Assembly (NCBI RefSeq): GCF_032193765.1
Contig: NZ_JAVBIJ010000001.1
Coordinates: 2,480,001 to 2,544,000 of the forward strand
From: Rhodoferax potami
Lineage (GTDB): Bacteria > Pseudomonadota > Gammaproteobacteria > Burkholderiales > Burkholderiaceae_C
Direction: 5' to 3'
DNA: 64,000 nucleotides
Numbering within the stretch: the stretch's first letter is position 1; each line of letters starts with the position of its first letter. Positions 17,574-28,065 of the stretch are shown here, piece after piece. The notes below the pieces were generated by a model that saw only the letters and a list, made by a program, of their open reading frames with translations, made no database searches and was not told the origin of the DNA. A program made the position numbers and the translations under genes.

Positions 17574-18612
17574 GTAGGTCTCCCCCCCCTCTTTTGCAAG
17601 AGGTCGCAGAAGTAGAAACGTTACGCAGCCATGGCCAGTCGCTGCTTTAGTGTAAATCCGCCCAAGGCCATATTGGGTCGGTCATGGTTGTAAGACCACA
17701 TCCACTTTGTTGCAAAGTCCTGGACTTCTGCTAAGTCATGTCAATAGTACTGTGACAACCATTCGTATCTGACCGTCCTGTTGAACCGCTCAACATAAGC
17801 ATTTTGCTGTGGGTTACCCGGCTGGATGTATTCCAGTCTGATGCCCCATTCAATCGCCCAGTTTTGGATCGCTGAGCTGATGTATTCCGGGCCGTTGTCA
17901 CACCGAATCACCTGCGGCTTGCCGCGCCACGAGATGATCTGCTTGAGTTCCCGAATCACCCGCTCCGAAGGCATAGAAAAATCGACCTCCATCCCATTGG
18001 CCTCGCGATTGAAGTCGTCAATGACATTGAACAACCGAAATGTTCTGCCGTCTTCGAGCTGGTCGTGCATGGAGTCCATCGTCCACACCTGGTTGATGCC
18101 CTGTGGCACCGTCAGCGCCTCAGGTTTCTCCAGCACCAGCCGCTTGCGGGGCTTGATCCGCAAATTGAGCTCCAGATCCTTGTAGATGCGGTACACACGC
18201 TTGTGGCTCCATTTGAAGCCCTTGACGTTGCCCAGGTACAGGAAACACAGGCCAAAGCCCCAACTGCGGTGGTTGTCTGTTAGCCCCATCAGCCAACTGG
18301 CCACCTCGGCGTTCTCGGCATCGAGCTTGCGCTCGTAGCGGTAGCACGATTCGCTGATGCCAAACGCCTGGCACGCCACCCGTATACACACACCGCGTTC
18401 TGTCACGGCCTTTTGGGCCATCTCCCGTCTGCGAGATGGCCTCACCACTTTTTTTCAAGCGCCTCCGCCACGATCTCGGCCTTGAGCTTTTCCTCAAGGT
18501 ACATCTTCTTGAGCCGCCGGTTCTCGTCTTCCAGCTCTTTCATGCGCGCCATCATCGGCACGTCCATACCGCCGTATTTGGCTCGTCACTTGTAAAACGT
18601 CGGTAAGAGTCC
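17574..18612 (-). mobile_element. Broken IS3-family element, unit 1
   Basis: The left terminus (AGGTCTCCCCCCCC to AAGTAG) resembles the left end of the IS3 at 39530. orfB and most of orfA are present, but the 5' end of orfA and the right terminus are missing; I recognise nothing in 18613-18694. The A7G slippery run at the end of orfA (near 18450) is the usual frameshift site. Nonsense codons break both frames. Confidence 0.8.
17621..18448 (-). pseudogene. IS3 OrfB transposase with internal TGA, unit 1
   Basis: The full frame would be 275 residues, as in the relative at 39572-40399, but a TGA at 17741-17743 replaces the Trp codon of SQYYW and stops it after 235. The DDE residues are present before the stop ([27 protein letters not shown]). 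The last 40 codons can still be read downstream of the stop (HDLAEVQDFATKWMWSYN). A further TGA at 18586-18588 replaces the Trp of FYKW in orfA. Confidence 0.85.
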
Positions 18613-18694
18613 GGCGAATACCTTCATTGCATGCCACTGATATGACGGGCATTCTTGGCTCAAGACACACTCCATCGAGGTGTGCACTTAACAA

Positions 18695-20313
18695 GTCGTC
18701 CCTGCAAAATTCACTTCAAGCCACCCCCCAGCGCCGATCTGAGCCTTGCAGTCGGTTGAGGCCGATGATTTTGGCCAATTTCTCAAACAAGCCCGTCAAA
18801 CCGCTCACCTGCAGCAGGCACAACAAAAGGCCCAGGCCTTTCCGGGCGATCATCCGCAGCAGCCAGCGGATGTTGTAGCCCGCCGCGCACAGCACCGCGT
18901 GCAGTGCATCGCCTGCTGAGCCTTTGAGGTGGCAGCGGTCCATGCGGTGATCCGCTTTGAGGTGCCCGATGATCGGCTCGATCGCTTGGCGCCGTTTGAG
19001 CAGTCTGCGCTCTTCATCGGTCAACCGCTTGTCCTTGCCCCGGTGTTTGATCTCAATGTCCGGGTTGTCTTTGTCCACACCCCGGTAGCCCAAGTCTGCG
19101 TACACCACCTCGGGCTTGACCCCCAAGCCTTGCATCAGGATAGCGCTTTGCTCGATCTGCTCGTGCATGGTGTGCCCGTCATACGGGTTACCGGGAAAGC
19201 TCCTGGCTCCCACGATCAAATTGCCCTTGAGCGTCATGGCCAGACCCACCTTCACGCCGAACTCGTACGGATTGCGGCTCTTGCCTTTTGAGATGCACTC
19301 CACCTCGGGCGCATGCCAGCTGTAGAGCTTGGCGCGGTTGTCCACTGCCTTGCGACTGCCGGTCTGCGTGACCAAGCGTTTGGCCTTGTCCAAGGTCTGG
19401 CCCAAGGTCTCTTGTATGGCTTGGCTGAGCGTGGTCATCTTGCGAGCCACCTCGCGCTGCAGCCGTCCAACGATGGTGCGCTGGCGTTTGATGGCTTTGC
19501 GCATGCGCTTGAACTGGCGGGCATGGGCATAGCGCCCAGCCTTGTAGCCCAGCAGTTGGCCTTCTTTGGCGTAGGTCTGTTTGAGCTCGATGCCATTGGC
19601 TTTGGCCAACTCGACCACCTTGGATCGGGCGGTCTCCAGCAGCTTGCTGTCGGTGGGATGTGCCACAGCTTTTTCTTGCACCGTGGAGTCCACGATCATG
19701 CGGGTCAATTCTTTCTTGGCAATCAGCTTGAGGGTGACCGCCACTTCCATGGTGCGGGCCAGCAGTTCTTCCACGCCTTCTTCGCCCAGAGCTTTACGAA
19801 AGCGCCCCAGTTGTGTCGGGTCGCACGGCCACTGGTGTTCAAAGTATTCGTTGCCAGAAAAGTACTGCCAAGTGGGGGTCTCACCCCAGCGCTGGATCAC
19901 GTCCTCGTCGCTCTCATTGAACGCATGCTTGAGGTACAGCAAGGCAACCATTAACCGGGTGGGCAGACGGGGACGGCCGGCATTGGAGACGCCGCCACCG
20001 GCAACGGCCGAGACCGGACCAAACAAGTCCAAGTCTTCTATCTTCTTGCCAGACTTGACCTGGCGTGCCCAGCGCTGGACGAGGGAGGCTTCGATCTCTT
20101 GCCAAGGCATGCGGTTAGCAAGCACCGCCAGAGGGTGGCGCAAATCGATCATCTGATCCAGGCGGTTGCGGAAAAAGTCATCGGTCATGGCGCTGCTTTC
20201 AAAAACTCCCAGAAAACAGACTCCATTGAATATCTATTTGAGAGTTCTGACCATCCGGAATCACCCCAGATCACAAGCGTTCATGCGGGTTGCAGGGGTT
20301 TTGCAGGGACAAC
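18695..20313 (-). mobile_element. IS5/IS1182-like element, copy C
   Basis: 1619 bp, the middle IS of the tandem array. Left flank TAACAA, right flank TCCATA. It is shared between unit 1 and unit 2 as expected for unequal crossing-over. Confidence 0.92.
18716..20188 (-). CDS. IS5/IS1182-like transposase, copy C
   Basis: 490 residues, identical to copies A and B. Confidence 0.9.
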   Translation of the reverse strand: MTDDFFRNRLDQMIDLRHPLAVLANRMPWQEIEASLVQRWARQVKSGKKIEDLDLFGPVSAVAGGGVSNAGRPRLPTRLMVALLYLKHAFNESDEDVIQRWGETPTWQYFSGNEYFEHQWPCDPTQLGRFRKALGEEGVEELLARTMEVAVTLKLIAKKELTRMIVDSTVQEKAVAHPTDSKLLETARSKVVELAKANGIELKQTYAKEGQLLGYKAGRYAHARQFKRMRKAIKRQRTIVGRLQREVARKMTTLSQAIQETLGQTLDKAKRLVTQTGSRKAVDNRAKLYSWHAPEVECISKGKSRNPYEFGVKVGLAMTLKGNLIVGARSFPGNPYDGHTMHEQIEQSAILMQGLGVKPEVVYADLGYRGVDKDNPDIEIKHRGKDKRLTDEERRLLKRRQAIEPIIGHLKADHRMDRCHLKGSAGDALHAVLCAAGYNIRWLLRMIARKGLGLLLCLLQVSGLTGLFEKLAKIIGLNRLQGSDRRWGVA

Positions 20314-20529
20314 TCCATAGATCCAAATTTACTGCAATACAGTGGCCATTTGTGAGAAAATAGAATCTAGAAATGAGCAATTATCATATATAAATGAAAC
20401 TTGAATATGGTCTGAATATCTGCGCGAAAACCAATCCAAATCAAAAAAAAGAAAGCTTCTGAAAGCTAACTTGCAGTCATTCCGCTTATTATCTTCCGTG
20501 TAAATAAAATTTATATTGGAAGTCATATA

Positions 20530-21222
20530 ATGCAAGACATAAATATTGATTTCGATGCTGATAATTTCGATATCCAGAAATTAATCAAGCATGACCGTTT
20601 TTTGGAAAAACTATTGCTCACTGTATTGTTTCCGGATCGGTCTTCGACTGTATGTCGGGCAGACCGTATCAGACAGTATTCCCGCTCGATCCTATCAGCA
20701 CTCAATATTGACTCTCAAGATTGTTTAGATGCTTCAGTGGAAAATATAGGGAGGATGGCATTAATTCATGATTTGCGCTTGGATTTTCTGTTAACGAGCT
20801 GCTCTTATCCGAAGTCTATCAACTTGCCCTTGGATAATTCGAAATTACAGTATGATGAATTTAGCAGTCAAGTTCAAATTAAACAGGGCGCGGAAGTTGA
20901 TTTGAATAAGCATTGTTCAGTTGCACTTCATGCGTTACACGCTGTCCGTGGCAGTTTTAAATACTCTATTAATTTGACGGAATGTGAAAGGCAAAGTATG
21001 CACTTACTTGCAGCATTGTTTCCAATGCTAGTTTGTTATGATGATATTTTCAGAGAGGGGTTTGGCTCGATAGAAGTACGTCACAAAAATGCTGTAGATG
21101 GTGTTATGTCAGCCTTTGGCGAGTCCATTGATCCATCACTATGCAGTGCATTTTTATCAGTCCAATCTGACTTCAAGTTTATAGGCTTGCAAGCAACCTC
21201 TTCAAATTTTCAAAATTTTTGA
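20530..21222 (+). CDS. Unknown AT-rich gene, amplified copy 2
   Basis: Same 230-residue product as 16866-17558 with the same leader, ribosome site and downstream IS3. No difference was found between the two translations. Keeping both copies intact suggests that the duplication is very recent or that dosage is selected. Confidence 0.6.
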   Translation: MQDINIDFDADNFDIQKLIKHDRFLEKLLLTVLFPDRSSTVCRADRIRQYSRSILSALNIDSQDCLDASVENIGRMALIHDLRLDFLLTSCSYPKSINLPLDNSKLQYDEFSSQVQIKQGAEVDLNKHCSVALHALHAVRGSFKYSINLTECERQSMHLLAALFPMLVCYDDIFREGFGSIEVRHKNAVDGVMSAFGESIDPSLCSAFLSVQSDFKFIGLQATSSNFQNF

Positions 21223-21237
21223 TAAACTACGAAAGGC

Positions 21238-22276
21238 GTAGGTCTCCCCCCCCTCTTTTGCAAGAGGTCGCAGAAGTAGAAACGTTACGCAGCCATGGCC
21301 AGTCGCTGCTTTAGTGTAAATCCGCCCAAGGCCATATTGGGTCGGTCATGGTTGTAAGACCACATCCACTTTGTTGCAAAGTCCTGGACTTCTGCTAAGT
21401 CATGTCAATAGTACTGTGACAACCATTCGTATCTGACCGTCCTGTTGAACCGCTCAACATAAGCATTTTGCTGTGGGTTACCCGGCTGGATGTATTCCAG
21501 TCTGATGCCCCATTCAATCGCCCAGTTTTGGATCGCTGAGCTGATGTATTCCGGGCCGTTGTCACACCGAATCACCTGCGGCTTGCCGCGCCACGAGATG
21601 ATCTGCTTGAGTTCCCGAATCACCCGCTCCGAAGGCATAGAAAAATCGACCTCCATCCCATTGGCCTCGCGATTGAAGTCGTCAATGACATTGAACAACC
21701 GAAATGTTCTGCCGTCTTCGAGCTGGTCGTGCATGGAGTCCATCGTCCACACCTGGTTGATGCCCTGTGGCACCGTCAGCGCCTCAGGTTTCTCCAGCAC
21801 CAGCCGCTTGCGGGGCTTGATCCGCAAATTGAGCTCCAGATCCTTGTAGATGCGGTACACACGCTTGTGGCTCCATTTGAAGCCCTTGACGTTGCCCAGG
21901 TACAGGAAACACAGGCCAAAGCCCCAACTGCGGTGGTTGTCTGTTAGCCCCATCAGCCAACTGGCCACCTCGGCGTTCTCGGCATCGAGCTTGCGCTCGT
22001 AGCGGTAGCACGATTCGCTGATGCCAAACGCCTGGCACGCCACCCGTATACACACACCGCGTTCTGTCACGGCCTTTTGGGCCATCTCCCGTCTGCGAGA
22101 TGGCCTCACCACTTTTTTTCAAGCGCCTCCGCCACGATCTCGGCCTTGAGCTTTTCCTCAAGGTACATCTTCTTGAGCCGCCGGTTCTCGTCTTCCAGCT
22201 CTTTCATGCGCGCCATCATCGGCACGTCCATACCGCCGTATTTGGCTCGTCACTTGTAAAACGTCGGTAAGAGTCC
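21238..22276 (-). mobile_element. Broken IS3-family element, unit 2
   Basis: Duplicate of 17574-18612, with the same missing right end and the same nonsense codons. Confidence 0.8.
21285..22112 (-). pseudogene. IS3 OrfB transposase with internal TGA, unit 2
   Basis: Duplicate of 17621-18448; the internal TGA is at 21405-21407. Confidence 0.85.
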
Positions 22277-22358
22277 GGCGAATACCTTCATTGCATGCCA
22301 CTGATATGACGGGCATTCTTGGCTCAAGACACACTCCATCGAGGTGTGCACTTAACAA

Positions 22359-23977
22359 GTCGTCCCTGCAAAATTCACTTCAAGCCACCCCCCAGCGCCG
22401 ATCTGAGCCTTGCAGTCGGTTGAGGCCGATGATTTTGGCCAATTTCTCAAACAAGCCCGTCAAACCGCTCACCTGCAGCAGGCACAACAAAAGGCCCAGG
22501 CCTTTCCGGGCGATCATCCGCAGCAGCCAGCGGATGTTGTAGCCCGCCGCGCACAGCACCGCGTGCAGTGCATCGCCTGCTGAGCCTTTGAGGTGGCAGC
22601 GGTCCATGCGGTGATCCGCTTTGAGGTGCCCGATGATCGGCTCGATCGCTTGGCGCCGTTTGAGCAGTCTGCGCTCTTCATCGGTCAACCGCTTGTCCTT
22701 GCCCCGGTGTTTGATCTCAATGTCCGGGTTGTCTTTGTCCACACCCCGGTAGCCCAAGTCTGCGTACACCACCTCGGGCTTGACCCCCAAGCCTTGCATC
22801 AGGATAGCGCTTTGCTCGATCTGCTCGTGCATGGTGTGCCCGTCATACGGGTTACCGGGAAAGCTCCTGGCTCCCACGATCAAATTGCCCTTGAGCGTCA
22901 TGGCCAGACCCACCTTCACGCCGAACTCGTACGGATTGCGGCTCTTGCCTTTTGAGATGCACTCCACCTCGGGCGCATGCCAGCTGTAGAGCTTGGCGCG
23001 GTTGTCCACTGCCTTGCGACTGCCGGTCTGCGTGACCAAGCGTTTGGCCTTGTCCAAGGTCTGGCCCAAGGTCTCTTGTATGGCTTGGCTGAGCGTGGTC
23101 ATCTTGCGAGCCACCTCGCGCTGCAGCCGTCCAACGATGGTGCGCTGGCGTTTGATGGCTTTGCGCATGCGCTTGAACTGGCGGGCATGGGCATAGCGCC
23201 CAGCCTTGTAGCCCAGCAGTTGGCCTTCTTTGGCGTAGGTCTGTTTGAGCTCGATGCCATTGGCTTTGGCCAACTCGACCACCTTGGATCGGGCGGTCTC
23301 CAGCAGCTTGCTGTCGGTGGGATGTGCCACAGCTTTTTCTTGCACCGTGGAGTCCACGATCATGCGGGTCAATTCTTTCTTGGCAATCAGCTTGAGGGTG
23401 ACCGCCACTTCCATGGTGCGGGCCAGCAGTTCTTCCACGCCTTCTTCGCCCAGAGCTTTACGAAAGCGCCCCAGTTGTGTCGGGTCGCACGGCCACTGGT
23501 GTTCAAAGTATTCGTTGCCAGAAAAGTACTGCCAAGTGGGGGTCTCACCCCAGCGCTGGATCACGTCCTCGTCGCTCTCATTGAACGCATGCTTGAGGTA
23601 CAGCAAGGCAACCATTAACCGGGTGGGCAGACGGGGACGGCCGGCATTGGAGACGCCGCCACCGGCAACGGCCGAGACCGGACCAAACAAGTCCAAGTCT
23701 TCTATCTTCTTGCCAGACTTGACCTGGCGTGCCCAGCGCTGGACGAGGGAGGCTTCGATCTCTTGCCAAGGCATGCGGTTAGCAAGCACCGCCAGAGGGT
23801 GGCGCAAATCGATCATCTGATCCAGGCGGTTGCGGAAAAAGTCATCGGTCATGGCGCTGCTTTCAAAAACTCCCAGAAAACAGACTCCATTGAATATCTA
23901 TTTGAGAGTTCTGACCATCCGGAATCACCCCAGATCACAAGCGTTCATGCGGGTTGCAGGGGTTTTGCAGGGACAAC
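22359..23977 (-). mobile_element. IS5/IS1182-like element, copy D
   Basis: 1619 bp, closes the tandem array. Its right flank TAAGGA matches the outer left flank of copy B (TAAGTA) at five of six positions, which may be a decayed duplication left when the whole array or its ancestor inserted as a composite; this is weak. Confidence 0.92.
22380..23852 (-). CDS. IS5/IS1182-like transposase, copy D
   Basis: 490 residues, identical to the other copies. Confidence 0.9.
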   Translation of the reverse strand: MTDDFFRNRLDQMIDLRHPLAVLANRMPWQEIEASLVQRWARQVKSGKKIEDLDLFGPVSAVAGGGVSNAGRPRLPTRLMVALLYLKHAFNESDEDVIQRWGETPTWQYFSGNEYFEHQWPCDPTQLGRFRKALGEEGVEELLARTMEVAVTLKLIAKKELTRMIVDSTVQEKAVAHPTDSKLLETARSKVVELAKANGIELKQTYAKEGQLLGYKAGRYAHARQFKRMRKAIKRQRTIVGRLQREVARKMTTLSQAIQETLGQTLDKAKRLVTQTGSRKAVDNRAKLYSWHAPEVECISKGKSRNPYEFGVKVGLAMTLKGNLIVGARSFPGNPYDGHTMHEQIEQSAILMQGLGVKPEVVYADLGYRGVDKDNPDIEIKHRGKDKRLTDEERRLLKRRQAIEPIIGHLKADHRMDRCHLKGSAGDALHAVLCAAGYNIRWLLRMIARKGLGLLLCLLQVSGLTGLFEKLAKIIGLNRLQGSDRRWGVA

Positions 23978-24124
23978 TAAGGATTTCGGCATCGTGAACG
24001 TTGATTTCGGAGTCGTGAACAGCGAATGTGGCGCAGGCGTATGCCTGCATAGAAGTGGGGACTGAAGTTGCGCAAATGAGACCACCCTGGCGGGTAGGCT
24101 GCCTGATTTTTGACAGGAGGCCGG

Positions 24125-25169
24125 ATGCCCGCCCGAAAGATCGCGATGCGCAAAGTTAAAGAAACATTGAGATTGAGCCTGGAGTGCAGGCTACCCTACG
24201 ATCAGATATCCCAAGCCCTGGGACTGTCCAAAGGCGTCATCTCCAAATACATCCGTCAGGCTCTTGCAGCAGGACTGGATTGGAGTGCCATAGAAACCTT
24301 GGATGAGGGAGAGTTACACCGCAAATTGCGGGGCCAGCAAAGTGAGCCCGTTGTCTTTGTTGCGCCTGACTACGCACGGGTGCACTTGGAGCTGCGCGGC
24401 AAAGGCGTTACGTTGATGCTGCTGTGGCAAGAATACTGCGCCAAGTGGGCCGAAGACACCCAGGTCAGGCCTTACCAGTACACCCAATTCTGCGAGCACT
24501 ACCGCCGGTTTGCCAAGACACTGAAGCGCTCAATGCGCCAAGTGCATCGCGCCGGAGAAAAACTGTTCATTGACTACGCTGGCCCGACCATTGTGCTGGC
24601 CGAGGGTGGTAAAGCCAATATCTTCGTGGCCGCCTTGGGCGCCTCAGGTTACGCCTTCGCGTGGGCGACACCTGCACAGACCACGGCAGATTGGCTGGAG
24701 GGGTGTGTCAAGGCGCTGACCTTCTATGGTGGAGTGCCGCAGCTAATCGTGCCGGACAACCCGCGCGCAGTGATTGCGCAGGTCAGCCGTTACGAGCCCC
24801 GAGCTACTGACACCGTGCTGGACTTTGCATGCCATTACGGCTGCAGCGTACTACCTGCGCGTGCCTACCACCCGCAGGACAAGGCCAAAGTCGAGTCCAC
24901 GGTCCAGATTGTTGAGCGCTGGATATTGGCGCGACTGCGGCATCAATCGTTTCTTAGCGTCACTGAGGTCAACGCAGCCATTGCCCCTTTGCTGGAGTAT
25001 CTGAACAACAAACCGTTTCAGAAGCTACCCGGATGCCGGGCAAGCGCGTTTACCGCCCTGGATGCGCCAGCATTGATGGCCCTGCCGCCTGAACCGTTTG
25101 AGCTTGCGGTATTCAAGACGGTCAAAGTACACATTGACTATCACGTCGAGTTTGAAGGCCACCGCTATA
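24125..25169 (+). pseudogene. istA: IS21 transposase IstA, 5' part
   Basis: Starts at the ATG at 24125 behind a strong ribosome site (AGGAGG). The N-terminal helix-turn-helix (LPYDQISQALGLSKGVISKYI) is followed by the integrase core with D in LFIDYAGPT, D in IVPDNPRAV and E in KAKVESTVQ. IS copy E interrupts it after GHRY. Joined to 26784-27271 it would give about 510 residues, the usual IstA size, in one frame. Confidence 0.88.
25164..25169. repeat. 6-bp target-site duplication of IS copy E, left
   Basis: GCTATA, repeated exactly at 26778-26783. Confidence 0.88.
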
Positions 25170-26777
25170 GTTGTCCCTGCAACCCGCATGAACGCTTGTG
25201 ATCTGGGGTGATTCCGGATGGTCAGAACTCTCAAATAGATATTCAATGGAGTCTGTTTTCTGGGAGTTTTTGAAAGCAGCGCCATGACCGATGACTTTTT
25301 CCGCAACCGCCTGGATCAGATGATCGATTTGCGCCACCCTCTGGCGGTGCTTGCTAACCGCATGCCTTGGCAAGAGATCGAAGCCTCCCTCGTCCAGCGC
25401 TGGGCACGCCAGGTCAAGTCTGGCAAGAAGATAGAAGACTTGGACTTGTTTGGTCCGGTCTCGGCCGTTGCCGGTGGCGGCGTCTCCAATGCCGGCCGTC
25501 CCCGTCTGCCCACCCGGTTAATGGTTGCCTTGCTGTACCTCAAGCATGCGTTCAATGAGAGCGACGAGGACGTGATCCAGCGCTGGGGTGAGACCCCCAC
25601 TTGGCAGTACTTTTCTGGCAACGAATACTTTGAACACCAGTGGCCGTGCGACCCGACACAACTGGGGCGCTTTCGTAAAGCTCTGGGCGAAGAAGGCGTG
25701 GAAGAACTGCTGGCCCGCACCATGGAAGTGGCGGTCACCCTCAAGCTGATTGCCAAGAAAGAATTGACCCGCATGATCGTGGACTCCACGGTGCAAGAAA
25801 AAGCTGTGGCACATCCCACCGACAGCAAGCTGCTGGAGACCGCCCGATCCAAGGTGGTCGAGTTGGCCAAAGCCAATGGCATCGAGCTCAAACAGACCTA
25901 CGCCAAAGAAGGCCAACTGCTGGGCTACAAGGCTGGGCGCTATGCCCATGCCCGCCAGTTCAAGCGCATGCGCAAAGCCATCAAACGCCAGCGCACCATC
26001 GTTGGACGGCTGCAGCGCGAGGTGGCTCGCAAGATGACCACGCTCAGCCAAGCCATACAAGAGACCTTGGGCCAGACCTTGGACAAGGCCAAACGCTTGG
26101 TCACGCAGACCGGCAGTCGCAAGGCAGTGGACAACCGCGCCAAGCTCTACAGCTGGCATGCGCCCGAGGTGGAGTGCATCTCAAAAGGCAAGAGCCGCAA
26201 TCCGTACGAGTTCGGCGTGAAGGTGGGTCTGGCCATGACGCTCAAGGGCAATTTGATCGTGGGAGCCAGGAGCTTTCCCGGTAACCCGTATGACGGGCAC
26301 ACCATGCACGAGCAGATCGAGCAAAGCGCTATCCTGATGCAAGGCTTGGGGGTCAAGCCCGAGGTGGTGTACGCAGACTTGGGCTACCGGGGTGTGGACA
26401 AAGACAACCCGGACATTGAGATCAAACACCGGGGCAAGGACAAGCGGTTGACCGATGAAGAGCGCAGACTGCTCAAACGGCGCCAAGCGATCGAGCCGAT
26501 CATCGGGCACCTCAAAGCGGATCACCGCATGGACCGCTGCCACCTCAAAGGCTCAGCAGGCGATGCACTGCACGCGGTGCTGTGCGCGGCGGGCTACAAC
26601 ATCCGCTGGCTGCTGCGGATGATCGCCCGGAAAGGCCTGGGCCTTTTGTTGTGCCTGCTGCAGGTGAGCGGTTTGACGGGCTTGTTTGAGAAATTGGCCA
26701 AAATCATCGGCCTCAACCGACTGCAAGGCTCAGATCGGCGCTGGGGGGTGGCTTGAAGTGAATTTTGCAGGGACGAC
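25170..26777 (+). mobile_element. IS5/IS1182-like element, copy E (1608 bp variant)
   Basis: Identical to the other copies except for loss of 11 bases in the left end: GTTGTCCCTGCAACCCGC instead of the longer GTTGTCCCTGCAAAACCCC then TGCAACCCGC. The loss lies between two CCTGCA repeats, as expected from slippage. The element is flanked by GCTATA, so this variant end may still be functional, or it lost the bases after insertion. Confidence 0.92.
25284..26756 (+). CDS. IS5/IS1182-like transposase, copy E
   Basis: 490 residues, identical to the other copies. Confidence 0.9.
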   Translation: MTDDFFRNRLDQMIDLRHPLAVLANRMPWQEIEASLVQRWARQVKSGKKIEDLDLFGPVSAVAGGGVSNAGRPRLPTRLMVALLYLKHAFNESDEDVIQRWGETPTWQYFSGNEYFEHQWPCDPTQLGRFRKALGEEGVEELLARTMEVAVTLKLIAKKELTRMIVDSTVQEKAVAHPTDSKLLETARSKVVELAKANGIELKQTYAKEGQLLGYKAGRYAHARQFKRMRKAIKRQRTIVGRLQREVARKMTTLSQAIQETLGQTLDKAKRLVTQTGSRKAVDNRAKLYSWHAPEVECISKGKSRNPYEFGVKVGLAMTLKGNLIVGARSFPGNPYDGHTMHEQIEQSAILMQGLGVKPEVVYADLGYRGVDKDNPDIEIKHRGKDKRLTDEERRLLKRRQAIEPIIGHLKADHRMDRCHLKGSAGDALHAVLCAAGYNIRWLLRMIARKGLGLLLCLLQVSGLTGLFEKLAKIIGLNRLQGSDRRWGVA

Positions 26778-26783
26778 GCTATA

Positions 26784-27271
26784 GCGTTCCACATGCACTG
26801 GTGGGCCAGACGCTGGAGCTGCGGGTGACCCGCACCACACTGGAGATTCTGAACCGGGGCCAGCGGGTGTGCAGCCACCTCAGAAGCGCTCGCCGGGGCG
26901 GCTTCACCACGACGGATGAACACATGCCAGAGGCACACCGGGCGCATGCACAGTGGAGTCCGGAGCGGCTTCTGGCCTGGGGCGAGCAAATCGGCGTGGC
27001 CACGGCCGGGGTAGTGAGCAAGATGCTGGAGCGCCAGCGCCACCCTGAACATGCCTACCGGGCCTGCTTGGGTTTGCTCTCCCTGGGGCGCCGATACGGC
27101 CATGCCAGGCTGGAAGCGGCGAGCTTGATGGCGCTGCAGTTGGGCACCTGCAAATACAGCCATATCCGCGACATCCTGGTCAACCGCGGGGATCAGTTGC
27201 TTAAGACCGAGGCCCCCGAGTGGAGCAGCCCGGCACATGCTCACGTGCGCGGGCCTGGCTATTACCAATAG
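26784..27271 (+). pseudogene. istA: IS21 transposase IstA, 3' part
   Basis: Continues the frame of 24125-25169 with SVPHALVGQTLELRVTRTTL, the C-terminal domain of IstA, to the stop at 27271. A few extra residues can be read from the IS end in front of it, but no start is expected there. Confidence 0.85.
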
Positions 27272-27291
27272 AGACGAATGGAGAGACCCCC

Positions 27292-28065
27292 ATGATGATG
27301 AATACGACATTAGCCCAACTGCGTGAATTGAGGCTGGAGGGCTTGGCCACGGGGCTGCAGGAGCAGCTCAGTCAAGCAGGCGTGGCGGCCATGAGCTTTG
27401 AAGAGCGGTTGGCGCTATTGGTAGACAGGGAGGTGCACTGGCGCAATGACAAGCGCCAAACCCGCCTGTTGAAACAGGCTAGGCTGAAGTATCCGCAAGC
27501 GGCTATCGAAGACATTGACAGCCGCGCCGGGCGCGGCATTCAACGCAGTGCAGTGATGAGTCTGGCCCTGGGCGGGTGGGTGCAAAGCGGACATGCTGTG
27601 CTGATTACGGGGCCGACCGGGGCGGGTAAATCCTGGCTGGCCTGTGCGTTGGCCCAACATGCGTGCCGGCGGGGCTTCAGTGCCCACTACCAGCGGGTGC
27701 CACGACTGGGGGAGGAATTGCGTATCCGCCATGCCAACGGCACGTTTGGCAAGTGGCTCGATCAGATCCGCAAAACCGATGTCCTGCTGCTCGATGACTG
27801 GGGCATGGCTGCGCTGGACAGCCAGAGCCGGGCGGACTTGCTGGAGATCATTGATGACAGGACATCAAGTCGGGCCACGATCATTACCAGTCAGTTGCCC
27901 ATTGAGCATTGGCACGAGTGGATTGGTGACCCGACAGTGGCCGATGCGATGCTGGACCGGTTAATGGAGAACCATCATCGCTTCACGATCACGGGTGAGT
28001 CGTTGCGAAAGAAACCTGCACCCGGAAAAGGCAAAACCGCCAACGCTGAGTCCGCGGCGGGTTGA
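27292..28065 (+). CDS. istB: IS21 helper ATPase IstB, element 1
   Basis: 257 residues from the ATG at 27292. An AAA+ ATPase with Walker A GPTGAGKSWLACALA and Walker B VLLLDDWGM; IstB oligomers select target DNA and activate IstA. The gene follows istA by 20 bases. It is intact, but its partner IstA is broken here. The stretch from 28066 to 28230 is the non-coding right end of the element. Confidence 0.9.
   Translation: MMMNTTLAQLRELRLEGLATGLQEQLSQAGVAAMSFEERLALLVDREVHWRNDKRQTRLLKQARLKYPQAAIEDIDSRAGRGIQRSAVMSLALGGWVQSGHAVLITGPTGAGKSWLACALAQHACRRGFSAHYQRVPRLGEELRIRHANGTFGKWLDQIRKTDVLLLDDWGMAALDSQSRADLLEIIDDRTSSRATIITSQLPIEHWHEWIGDPTVADAMLDRLMENHHRFTITGESLRKKPAPGKGKTANAESAAG

Larger units (their letters stand above)
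15031..22358. repeat. Tandem duplication of a 3664-bp unit (two copies)
   Basis: Unit 1 is 15031-18694 and unit 2 is 18695-22358; all corresponding features are offset by exactly 3664 bases and the sequences compared by eye are the same. Each unit contains an IS copy (minus strand), a 230-codon gene (plus) and a broken IS3 (minus). A third IS copy (22359-23977) closes the array, giving IS-cargo-IS-cargo-IS. This is the structure expected from unequal recombination between IS copies flanking one cargo segment. Copy number could vary between cells, or be mis-assembled. Confidence 0.9.

Noticed and set aside
17741..18588. TGA read as tryptophan (alternative code) to explain the stops in IS3 genes.
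   Set aside because: TGA ends many normal genes in the window, including res-mod and sct genes, and one of the Trp sites is TAG.
15025..23983. TAAGTA and TAAGGA at the outer ends of the tandem array as a target duplication of a composite transposon.
   Set aside because: One of six bases differs, while the other three duplications of this IS are exact; kept only as a weak hint.
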